DNA of 64,000 nt from positions 1-64,000 of the forward strand of contig PLXS01000016.1 of NCBI GenBank assembly GCA_003151515.1, given 5' to 3'. The notes under the pieces are model-generated. The model did no database searches and was not told the DNA's origin. It saw only the letters and a list, made by a program, of their open reading frames with translations. Positions 1 through 8,300 of the stretch are shown piece after piece. The DNA comes from Opitutaceae bacterium (GTDB taxonomy: Bacteria; Verrucomicrobiota; Verrucomicrobiia; Opitutales; Opitutaceae). Position 1 is the stretch's first letter. Every line of letters starts with the position of its first letter. A program made the position numbers and the translations under genes.

Positions 1-544
1 ATGAAGTTCCTCGTGCTGGAGGACGACTTCGATGCTCTATGGGTCGCCAGGGACCTCGAATGGCGGGATCGCCCACAGGGCGGCTTTGCTGGACGAAAAA
101 TACTGAAAATTTTCCAAAAAAATTTGGAACGGAAGGGGGGATCCTTATCCCCATACTTTAAAAATCCCATGCCCGCGTGTGGGGTAAGACGCGCTCTGTC
201 TGCCATGGAAAGAAGGCAAATTGCCCGCTCCTCAAACCTCCTAGCATCGGAATGGCCCAAGACGGGCCGCCCGACGGCATCCCGCCTAGCGGCAACAGAC
301 GCCATCGTTGGATAGGAATCGCCTTTTCGGGGCCAAGACCAGGGTCAGGCCGAACCTCACCTGGGTAAACAGTGCAACGCTTTACATGTGCCCTGCTGGC
401 TTGGGCGGGCCGATCTCCTCCTCTAAAAACCCGCCTTTCTTTCAAGAGATTGGACTTCCATACTGGGGACGGCGTGGGATGGCGTTCGGGTATGCAAGGC
501 TACCCCCCGAAGAGCCGCCATAATTAAGGGAAACAATTCCCTTT
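1..544. other. No supportable gene at window left edge
   Basis: An open frame begins at base 1 and stops at 315, but only its first 30 or so codons look protein-like. It then runs into an A/T-rich stretch near 100-135, and its composition is erratic. It may be the cut-off end of a gene that starts outside the window, or noncoding DNA. The rest, up to the gene starting at 545, shows no convincing frame. Base composition is clearly lower in GC than the region after 5.3 kb, which fits accessory DNA. Confidence 0.4.
526..543. promoter_or_regulatory. Perfect inverted repeat abutting a start codon
   Basis: AAGGGAA (526-532), a four-base spacer ACAA and TTCCCTT (537-543) form a perfect 7-bp palindrome whose last base is one base before the ATG at 545. 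The only purine-rich Shine-Dalgarno-like run upstream of this gene (AAGGGA) lies in the left arm. A hairpin in the mRNA would therefore hide it, or the dyad could be a repressor operator. Structure is seen directly; the role is inferred. Confidence 0.45.
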
Positions 545-1318
545 ATGAGCACAACACCCGACAGCTCCGAGGCCCAAGCCGCCTCCAATCACAAAGCGAT
601 CTCACAGACATCAGCCATGGCCGTCACGCCAGCGGCGATCGTCTTCGAACCCGCATACAAAGGCGGGACCCAGTACTACAAATCCTTCCCCAAGGCGCGT
701 TGCGCCGAGGCCCTCTGCGACGCCGACCTGGCGCGCCTCGAAAACGAGGTCACCTCTCTCAAAGGTGGCTGCAAGGGCAGGGACATGATCGCTTGGGTCT
801 ACGAGACCCTCCAGGGGATTGCCATACAGGTGAAGTACTCCCCCCGCTCCAAAGACGACGCGTACCTCCTGCGGATCCCGTATGCGCTCATTCGCGACAA
901 GGGGACGACACCCAAGATCTACGCATACGTCCTCTTCACTGGCCACGGAGGCGAGCATTCGAAGCTCATCTTTGAGGAAGACGAGTACTACGATCTCATT
1001 CACCGTGAAGACGGGATTGGCACATTCTGGGGCTACAAAACCAAGGAGAAGAAGGAGAAAGACCGCGAGATGCGGGCGGTTGTCACGTTCAAGGAGCCGG
1101 GCAGCCCTGAAGCTCGCTCGGTCGACTTGGCTCCCTATCTCGATGACCGCGGCTGGATACGCGCGCTGGCAAGGGTAAACGCCACGAACTACGCGGAGCG
1201 CCGGGCGCAACGCACCCCGATCCCAATTGAGGCCTCCCTTTCCGCAGAGCCTAAGGTCATCGAGATCCCCATGGCCAAACTGTCGACCTCGATCCCGCCC
1301 AACGCCATTACCGGCTAA
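545..1318 (+). CDS. Hypothetical protein of the integrative element
   Basis: This encodes 257 residues and I do not recognise the family. The first 25 or so residues are Ser/Ala/Thr-rich and probably disordered. The middle (about 35-215) is a soluble mixed alpha/beta sequence with many charged residues and no signal peptide or membrane segment. A Lys/Glu-rich helix follows at about 165-180, and the C-terminal 40 residues are Pro-rich. The ATG at 545 follows a perfect inverted repeat directly. The neighbours (HTH protein, DUF4062 protein, integrase) suggest element cargo or an element maintenance gene. The consistent coding character supports a real gene; no function can be assigned. Confidence 0.6.
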   Translation: MSTTPDSSEAQAASNHKAISQTSAMAVTPAAIVFEPAYKGGTQYYKSFPKARCAEALCDADLARLENEVTSLKGGCKGRDMIAWVYETLQGIAIQVKYSPRSKDDAYLLRIPYALIRDKGTTPKIYAYVLFTGHGGEHSKLIFEEDEYYDLIHREDGIGTFWGYKTKEKKEKDREMRAVVTFKEPGSPEARSVDLAPYLDDRGWIRALARVNATNYAERRAQRTPIPIEASLSAEPKVIEIPMAKLSTSIPPNAITG

Positions 1319-1703
1319 TTCTAATTCGGCAGAAACTCCAAGAGTCGCCCAATTCTCGGCGATGACACCTCTGTTCCTCATTTGCAGCCTACACCGCCGG
1401 AGCGACAAAATCAGGCCCCTCCTCGGCCACCGTAAGCGGTCAAGTTCCTTGAGCTTCGTGTGGAGCAAAGCGCCCCCGGCCGTAAACCCGGCTAATGCGA
1501 AACCCATAGTCCCATCTCATCGCACCACCGACTGGCTCAAGAGCTGGCGCAACCATCCAATTGAGCTCTCGTACCCCCGACCATCAGCTTCACTGGAGAA
1601 CAGGATGTTCGCGGGGAGGGGCAGAGTCGCCCACGCCCTCAGATGGCGGGCTTCGGCTGAAAAGTGGAAAACTGGGTCCCCGCCAGGCCCCCAAAATTGG
1701 GTA
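1319..1703. other. Noncoding gap in the element
   Basis: There are 385 bases between the hypothetical gene and the HTH gene. One frame stays open across it and joins the HTH gene, but its translation is low-complexity, and a good internal ATG at 1704 begins the recognisable domain. I see no RNA gene, terminator or repeat here. It probably holds the promoter of the HTH gene. Confidence 0.4.
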
Positions 1704-2024
1704 ATGAAAGACTCCATCCCCGCAATTCACCTAACCGCGACGAAGGCCGAAGCCGCCTCCTTGCTCTCGCTGAGTGAGGACAGCGTCGAGCGCTTGCTCA
1801 TGCAAGGGCGCCTAAAGCGCACCGAGGGAACCTCAGCCGTGCGCGTGACTCTGTCGAGCTTGGCGGCCTACACGTCGCTGCCCCTAGACTTCGTCGAAAG
1901 CGCCTGCCGGAAGGCGGCTGCACTTGCGCGCCTCGCCCCCAGGAAGCGGATGGGCTGGCCCCGGGGCGGGCCTCGCTTGCCAAAGTCACCTGCTCCGCGC
2001 ACGCCTCCGACCCCCTCACCATGA
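1704..2024 (+). CDS. Excisionase-like helix-turn-helix protein
   Basis: This is a 106-residue protein. Residues 10-55 read as a MerR/excisionase-type DNA-binding domain: AEAASLLSLSEDSVERLLMQ, then a short wing and a VTLSSLAAY strand-helix, the usual layout of Xis-like 'helix-turn-helix domain' proteins. The C-terminal 40 residues are rich in Arg, Pro and Ser and probably disordered. The ATG at 1704 was chosen because it begins exactly at the domain; the longer frame from 1227 is low-complexity. The gene ends 25 bp before a phased array of CTGACGATT repeats and lies on the same element as a tyrosine recombinase. A role as directionality factor or element regulator is therefore likely but inferred. 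Confidence 0.55.
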   Translation: MKDSIPAIHLTATKAEAASLLSLSEDSVERLLMQGRLKRTEGTSAVRVTLSSLAAYTSLPLDFVESACRKAAALARLAPRKRMGWPRGGPRLPKSPAPRTPPTPSP

Positions 2025-2048
2025 TGCACAACCGCCCTCTGCGGCCAT

Positions 2049-2158
2049 CTGACGATTCAACGTAAGCACCTGACGCTTTCCTGACGATTGGCCCTCGGCA
2101 CGGTGGCAGGGTGGGTCCTGACGATTACCAAGGTTGGTCTGACGATTACCTGACGATT
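2049..2158. repeat. Helically phased iteron-like array (6 x CTGACGATT)
   Basis: CTGACGATT starts at 2049, 2081, 2118, 2139 and 2150, with one variant (CTGACGCTT) at 2070. Start-to-start distances are 21, 11, 37, 21 and 11 bp. The array is thus a three-copy block (21+11) repeated once with a 69-bp offset, with copies close to one or two helical turns apart. It lies between the convergent HTH gene (+) and DUF4062 gene (-). Such spacing is typical of a cooperatively bound protein-DNA array: replication iterons, recombinase arm sites or an operator. Which of these applies is not shown. Confidence 0.75.
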
Positions 2159-2161
2159 GGT

Positions 2162-3706
2162 TCAGGACGCCTTGGTAGCCAGAATGTAGCTCGTCGAGCG
2201 TCCACGGCCCTGCCGGACCGCCAAGCCCAACTCCATCAAGAGGGCGAAGTCCCGTGAAGTCGTCTCACGCGTGATTCCAAACTCGTGCTCGCACCGTCGG
2301 CTAGTCAATTTCTCGCCCGCCACAAGCAGGCCAACCATCTTCCTCTGACGTTCGTTGAGCTTGGTCTCGACTGATGGCGTGACGAGCGCGTCGGGCCGCA
2401 AAGCGGGAACACGAAGCCGGTCGAGGTTCTCTCCAGGGCCAGGAAAAGAAACTTGAAAATAGCCGGTGTCACTACCCAGCAACGGTCGATCCAGTCCATG
2501 ATCGAGCATCTGGTCGCGCATCCGCCGGAAGCCGCTTCCGCGTTCCTCAATGCGGTGGAAATAGGAGAGGCATTGCGCCAGTACAGGATTCCGAGAGCAC
2601 TGCCGGTATTTATCCTTTCGGAGATTGGCTAATGTAATCGGCGCCGGAGGCAAACCCGGGCTGGAGACGACAACCCGATCAGCAAAAACTTCGAGCATGA
2701 TCTTCCGTCCGGCGTCCCCGTATTGACGGTGGGCCACGGCGTTTACCAAGGCTTCCCGCAGTGCTTCAATGGGATATTCGTCAAGACGGATGCGATTGAG
2801 GCCAACGACGCGCATCGGATGGCGAGTGTTCCGATCGATGAAGGCTATGGCGCGATCAATCGAAGTCGGCATCGGACCCCGAATATCCTCGTGGTCACCG
2901 GGACTGCCGTCGGGTTCGGTCCCCCGAAACGCATCGGCAAGGATACGGCATTGGGGAAACACAGCTGACGGATCGCGAGCGAGCAAAACGATGCCTGCAG
3001 CGGTCGCGTAATGTTCATCGGCCTGCGAGTCATGCCAAACGAGTCCACGCATTGTTGCACCCGCGAGAAGATCGTTTGTCGAAAGCACTTCTGGGGCTTT
3101 ACCGTCCGCGGCGGCGATCAATTGGCGAACCACCTCATGATCGAGATCGAGCCACTTCAAACGCGTCATTGGCTGCGATTCGAATGGGGATGTGGCCTCG
3201 ATGGTCTGCTGAGCAATCTCGTTTTCATCACTTGACGGAGCGATGCCAAACCGGTCCTTGAGTAGCTTAACGAGCGCCGCGCGCACCTCCTTTTGGAGCT
3301 CAATAACATTGCCGAATCGCTTGTATTTCGGGCCATCCTCGTCGAGTTCCTTGAGCAGAACTTCAGTGCCTTCTTCACGCTTCGCCTTGCGGTCACCCTT
3401 TACGAAGGCGAGGACCGGTAGCTTCTTTTCCTTAGCCCGCCTGTATTCTTCGTGAGTTATGGATAACTTGCCAACCAATGTGCCATATTGAGCGGCCACA
3501 ATGAGCAAATAAATCTGGCACACATCGAGCGCCTTAAGACAGCCATCCAAGGCTTTGTCCGGCGATGCAGGCTCGAACTCATAGAGAATCGGGGAGCAAT
3601 TCGCCGCGAGAAATCCGTCCGTGTTCAAAAGATTTTGGACTATGACCCGCTCGTCCTCGAGTTCCTTCTGCACCGAACTGACGAAGACTCTTATCTTCTC
3701 ACTCAT
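2162..3706 (-). CDS. DUF4062 - RecG-C-like GHKL ATPase - winged-helix protein
   Basis: This is a 514-residue, apparently cytoplasmic three-part protein. Residues 4-150 are DUF4062 (IRVFVSSVQKELEDER start, Rossmann/TIR-like pattern). About 200-420 match the 'RecG C-terminal/HATPase_c_4' family found after AlbA_2 domains, with the motifs EALREALVNAVAHRQYGD, DRVVVSSPG, and RNP followed by a Gly-rich IEERGSGFRRM. About 445-510 form a winged helix (LNERQRKMVGLL..ITRETTSRDFALL). The ATG at 3706 is preferred because AAAGGA lies about 5 bases upstream and DUF4062 begins there; a longer frame to 3754 adds 16 non-domain residues. It sits on an integrative element beside phased repeats. The architecture suggests a ligand- or DNA-responsive regulator or a defence protein; that is inference. 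Confidence 0.75.
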   Translation of the reverse strand: MSEKIRVFVSSVQKELEDERVIVQNLLNTDGFLAANCSPILYEFEPASPDKALDGCLKALDVCQIYLLIVAAQYGTLVGKLSITHEEYRRAKEKKLPVLAFVKGDRKAKREEGTEVLLKELDEDGPKYKRFGNVIELQKEVRAALVKLLKDRFGIAPSSDENEIAQQTIEATSPFESQPMTRLKWLDLDHEVVRQLIAAADGKAPEVLSTNDLLAGATMRGLVWHDSQADEHYATAAGIVLLARDPSAVFPQCRILADAFRGTEPDGSPGDHEDIRGPMPTSIDRAIAFIDRNTRHPMRVVGLNRIRLDEYPIEALREALVNAVAHRQYGDAGRKIMLEVFADRVVVSSPGLPPAPITLANLRKDKYRQCSRNPVLAQCLSYFHRIEERGSGFRRMRDQMLDHGLDRPLLGSDTGYFQVSFPGPGENLDRLRVPALRPDALVTPSVETKLNERQRKMVGLLVAGEKLTSRRCEHEFGITRETTSRDFALLMELGLAVRQGRGRSTSYILATKAS

Positions 3707-3798
3707 TGGTGTCCTTTGGATTCGCCGATCGATGCATGTTGCTGGTAGATACAAAATCCACGGCGGGAAATGTCAGCAAATTCTTAAATCCAAGATTT

Positions 3799-4932
3799 CT
3801 AAAACCTCACCTTCGCCGCCGCTTCTGCACTGTGAAGAGGCCGCAGGTGGCCATAGGTTTTCATGCAAAGTGCCCCACCGTCCACATGGCCGAGCCACCT
3901 CGACAAGGTTGGAATATCAACTCCCGATTCAATGACCGTCGTAGCAAAAAGGTGCCGGAGATCGTGATGATTCAGCTTTGCAACGTTGAGTGCTTTGCAC
4001 GCGCTCTTGAGAGACCCCAAAGCGCTATCAGCTGTAAACACCTTTGGACCGCTCTTCTTGATTCGAGAAAAAAGATCCCGCATCGCTGGTATGGGCGGGA
4101 CGGTTCGCATGGAGCCTCTGGTCTTAGAGCCCCAGATGTTCATGAGCCCATCTTCAAGCTTGATGTCGGACCATCTCATTCGTCCGGCTTCCTTTAGGCG
4201 CATTCCACTATAGGCGAGTCCTTCGATCAAATCACCGACAGTTTCGCCCCAACGGGAACGAGAATTGCGCACGTGGACAACAATGGCCTGGAACTGTGTT
4301 CGTGAAGGCAGGTCGAGCAGTTTTTTTCTAACGGGCATTCGCTTCATCGAGCGGGCGGGATTCTCACTTATAAGGCCCTCCTTGATCGCAACATCGAAGA
4401 CTCGGCGAAGGTATGCTATGCACGCGTTGATGACTGTCGGGGAGTTGCCCGGTACCGTAGTCCTAGCACGATGGGGGGTGTAAGTTGCCGCCCCGTTTTC
4501 GTAGCGTTGCAGCCATTTGATGCAGTCATCCGCAGAGATCCTCCGAATGTCTGTCCCCGCGAGGTCCGGCCACGTCCTTCGGAAGGTCGATGCAGGCCTA
4601 AGTCTAAATTCCTTTGAGGACGGCGCCAACCGCTCCAGGGCGACCTGTTCAGCGTATATTTGGGCGGCCTGCCCAAACGTCATTGTCACGCCCTTCTTCG
4701 AAACCTTACGCCCCCGCAGATCATCTTCAAACCTCCTCAGCCTTTGTTTCGCGACGGCGAAGACATCGGTCTTGAGTGACTTCCAGTGGTCCTTTCGTTG
4801 ATGGACGATTCGGGCGTAATAGATGCCGCTCTTCGTGTTGCGAATGAGATTGGTAACGCCCGTGTCGGCGGTGAACCTGTGATTGGACGCCGCGGGCTTG
4901 GAATGCTTGGACTCAGAATTTGAATCGGGCAT
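3799..4932 (-). CDS. Tyrosine recombinase/integrase of tRNA-Leu element
   Basis: This encodes 377 residues of a phage-type tyrosine integrase. The N-terminal half (about 30-165) contains an arm-binding-like segment and a SAM-like core-binding domain. The catalytic domain shows the first Arg in GLAYSGMRLKEAGRM, then HDLRHLFAT (H-x-x-R), WLGH and the nucleophile Tyr at about 360 in MKTYGHL. All key catalytic residues are visible, so it should be active. ATG 4932 was chosen; a TTG two codons upstream is possible, and neither has a clear Shine-Dalgarno. The gene reads away from tRNA-Leu, whose 3' end lies 75 bp upstream, the standard arrangement for integration into a tRNA 3' end with the element extending to the left. 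Confidence 0.9.
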   Translation of the reverse strand: MPDSNSESKHSKPAASNHRFTADTGVTNLIRNTKSGIYYARIVHQRKDHWKSLKTDVFAVAKQRLRRFEDDLRGRKVSKKGVTMTFGQAAQIYAEQVALERLAPSSKEFRLRPASTFRRTWPDLAGTDIRRISADDCIKWLQRYENGAATYTPHRARTTVPGNSPTVINACIAYLRRVFDVAIKEGLISENPARSMKRMPVRKKLLDLPSRTQFQAIVVHVRNSRSRWGETVGDLIEGLAYSGMRLKEAGRMRWSDIKLEDGLMNIWGSKTRGSMRTVPPIPAMRDLFSRIKKSGPKVFTADSALGSLKSACKALNVAKLNHHDLRHLFATTVIESGVDIPTLSRWLGHVDGGALCMKTYGHLRPLHSAEAAAKVRF

Positions 4933-5007
4933 CCACAATGTAGAACACAGACGTAGAACTACCTCAACCCCTAAATTCTATACTTACCTAACTTATTGTA
5001 TATGATA

Positions 5008-5093
5008 TGGTGCCCGAGGCGAGACTCGAACTCGCATGCTGATAAGGCACAGGCTTCTGAGACCTGCGTGTCTACCAATTCCACCACCCGGGC
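5008..5093 (-). tRNA. tRNA-Leu, anticodon CAG
   Basis: On the minus strand an 86-base cloverleaf starts GCCCGGGTGGTGG and ends GGGCACCA, with the CCA encoded. The acceptor stem GCCCGGG pairs with CTCGGGC (one G-T). The anticodon stem CAGGT/GCCTG closes the loop CTCAGAA, giving anticodon CAG, which reads CTG. The long variable arm and the T-arm GAGTTCGAGTCTC are as expected for a class II leucine tRNA. It is intact, which fits an element that regenerates the tRNA 3' end on insertion. No second copy of its 3' end is seen between 1 and 4930, so the distal attachment site lies outside the window. Confidence 0.95.
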
Positions 5094-5388
5094 ATCAAGG
5101 GCTAACTCGTTTCAAATCATGCGATTTCGAAACGAATACAGAATAACGAAGGGGGAAAGAACGGCGCTTGGCCGCCTGTTGCGCAACGGGCGGGAGGGGA
5201 CTAATAGGCCCTGGCCAAAATCATCCGCAAGCAGAAATCGCCATCGCAAGATTCGACTCTGGCCCAGACGGCATCTAGGCTCCCGGGAGCCTGCCTCGTA
5301 AATCGTCGAATCTGGCCCCATTCCAATGGCGCTTAGGATCCCTTAATGTGGATTGTAAACGGATTGGGCTCCGTATTAGACGTAAAGG

Positions 5389-8300
5389 ATGCTCCAGCAC
5401 GGCCGTTATGCATTAGCTGTCCTTGCGTTCGGCCTTTCAGCATCCGTTGGCGCAGCCGATCCCGTCCCGCCCGGGATCGCCTCCCTCCGGGCCAAGGCTG
5501 AAAACGGCAACGCGATAGCCGAATACAACCTGGGCCTCGCCTACGCCAAGGGCTACGGCGTGCCTGTCGACGAGGTCGAGGCCTTTGTCTGGCTGACCCT
5601 GGCATCGGAGCAGGGCAGCACGGGCAAGGACCTTGGGATCCTCACGGCCGCGATGTCCCCGGACCAGCTTGCGGAGGGCAAGAAGCGCTTAAGCTCCGTC
5701 AGGGCTAGCCTTGGCATTGCACCGAAGGCGGTGGTCGTTCGGGCCCCTGCCCCGGCAAGGGTCGTGGAGGCTCCGGCGCCTTCTGCACAAACGTCGATCG
5801 CCGCGGCGCCCGCGCCCACCCAGGAGCCTGCGGCCGCCACTGCTCCCGCTGCCGACTCGGCCAGGATCAAGGAACTCGAGGATGAGGTGGCGAAGCAGAC
5901 GACCCTCAACCAGCAGCTCGCCTCGCAGCTGGATGAGCGCAGCCAGGCGCTCATGCAGGCCCTGACGCAGATCTCAGCCACGAAGAACCTCCAGGACTCG
6001 CAGTACAACGCCAAGGTCGCGGAGCTCGCGGCGGCGCGCAAGGCCATGGACGCCGTGAACCGCGCCCTCGCGGATGAGAAGAAGGACTCCGCGGCCAGGA
6101 TCGACGAGATACAGAGGGAGCTTGCCAAGCAATTGTCCGACGCCGAGGCCCTCTCCGCGAAGCTGGCGCAGGACGAGACCGCCCTCAAGGCCACCGGGGA
6201 ATACGGCGCAAAGGCCCATGCGCTGGCCGCCGAGCTGGATCAGGCCAAGGGCGCCCTCGCGGCGGCGCAGTCCCAGCTCGCGCAGGCGTCAAAGGATGCG
6301 GATGCGGCGAAGGCCCAGGCTGCCGCAAAGACCGCATCGCTCGAGCAGGAGCTCTCCAAGCGCTCGGCCGACGTGGAACAGCTGTCGGCCAAGGTGACGC
6401 AGGACGAGGCGGCCCTGAAGACAGCGGGTGAATCCGGCGCGAAGGCAACGGCCCTGGTGGCGGAACTCGACAAATCCAAAGGCGACCTAGCGTCGACGCA
6501 GGCCCAGCTGGCGCAGGCGGTTGCCGATGCGCAGAAGGTGAAGGCCCAGGCCACCGAGGACCGGACCCGCTTCGACGCCCTGGCCGCCGAGAAGGCGGCC
6601 GAGGTCGCGGCCGCGCGCCGGGCGCTCGACACCGCCAACACGGCGGCCGTCGACGAGAAGAAGAAGGACACGGCCTGGGCGGCGACGCTCGAGAAGGAGG
6701 TCGAGAAGCGCACGTCGGACGGCGAGGCCCTGGCCGCGAAGTTCGCGGACACCGAGGCCGCGCTCAAGGCAAGCCGTGATGCGGGAGCGAAGGCTCTGGC
6801 CCTGGATTCCCAACTGTCGCAGGCGAAGTCGGACCTGGATACGACCCGAAGCCAGCTTGAGGCGGCCACCAAGAACAACAAGGTCCTTTCGACGAAACTC
6901 GCGGCGGACGAGTCGGCCCTGAAGGGCGCCGGCGACGCAGGGGCAAGGGCCCAGGCGCTGGCCACCGAGCTCGGCTCGGCGCAGTCGGAAATCAAGTCGG
7001 CCAATGCCGCCGCGGAAACCGCCAGGAAGGACGCCGACACCAGGGCGGCGGCGCTCGCCCAGGCGACGGCCGACCTTTCTTCGGCAAAGGCCCGTCTCGC
7101 CCAGGCCCAGGAGGACTCCAGGACTCTCTCCGCGAAGCTCTCGGCCGACGAGGCCTCCCTCAAGGCATCCGCGGTGTCCGGGGCCAAGGCTGCTTCCCTT
7201 GCATCCGACCTTGCCTCAACCCGGCAGGCTCTTGACGCGGCCAGGGCGGCGGCCGAGGCCGCGCGCAGGGACGCGGACGCGCGTGCGGCGGCGCTATCCC
7301 AGGCGAAGGCCGACCTGGACGGAGCGCGCACCCAGCTGGCCCAGGCCACGAAGAGCAACGACGCGCTCTCGGCCAGGCTCGCCTCCGACGAGGCGGCCCT
7401 CAAGTCCGCGGGCGAGAGCGGTTCAAAGGCCGCGGAGCTCTCCTCGGAGCTCGCGACCGCCCGGACGGCCCTCGAGGACACGCGCGTGTCCCTGGCCGGC
7501 GCCAGGAAGGACGCCGACTCAAACGCGGCCGCCCTCGAGAAGTCGCGCGCGGCGCTTGCGGACCTCCAGGCGGAGCTTGCCCAGGCCCAGAAGGACGCGG
7601 CTCAGGCGAAGGCGGACTCCGCCGCGCGCGAGGGGTCCCTGCAGAAGGAGCTTGCCAGGAACGCTGCGGACGCCGCCGCGTCCGCGGCGAGGATTGCCGC
7701 AGACGAGGCCACCCTCAAGGCGTCTGGCGACACAGGCGCCAAGGCCCAGGCGCTGGAAGCGGATCTTTCATCCGCGCACAAGGCGCTCGACGACTCCAAG
7801 GCCGAGGCCGCCAGCCTGCGATCCCAGGCGGACGCCAGCGCCGCCTCCCTGCAGCAGGCCCGCGCAACGCTGGCGGGCTTCCAGGCCCAGCTGGCCCAGG
7901 CATTGAAGGACGCCTCGGCTGCGAAGGATGAGGCCTCTTCGGCCAGGAAGGAGCTCGTAAGGCGGGCCACCGACGCCGAGGCGCTTTCCGCAAAGCTCGC
8001 CGACGCCCAGGCAGCCCTGAAGGCCACCCGCGACACCGGAGCCAGGGCGCAGGCGACCGCGGCGGAGCTTTCCCAGGCCAGGGAGCAGCTCGCCCAGGCC
8101 GCGAGGGACACCGCGTCGGCCAGGGATGAGGCGGCTTCAGCAAGGAAGGAACTCGCCGGCCGGGCGGCCGACGCCGAGGCCCTGTCCGCCAAGCTCGCCG
8201 CCGACGAGTCCGCGCTCAAGGCCACGGGCAACTCCGGCGCCAGGGCGCAGGCGCTTGCAGCCGACCTCGCCTCCACAAAGAAAGCCCTCGACGATTCAAG

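Noticed and set aside
1..5000. CRISPR array
   Set aside because: The CTGACGATT repeats are only 9 bp with unequal 2-28 bp spacers, and no cas gene is present.
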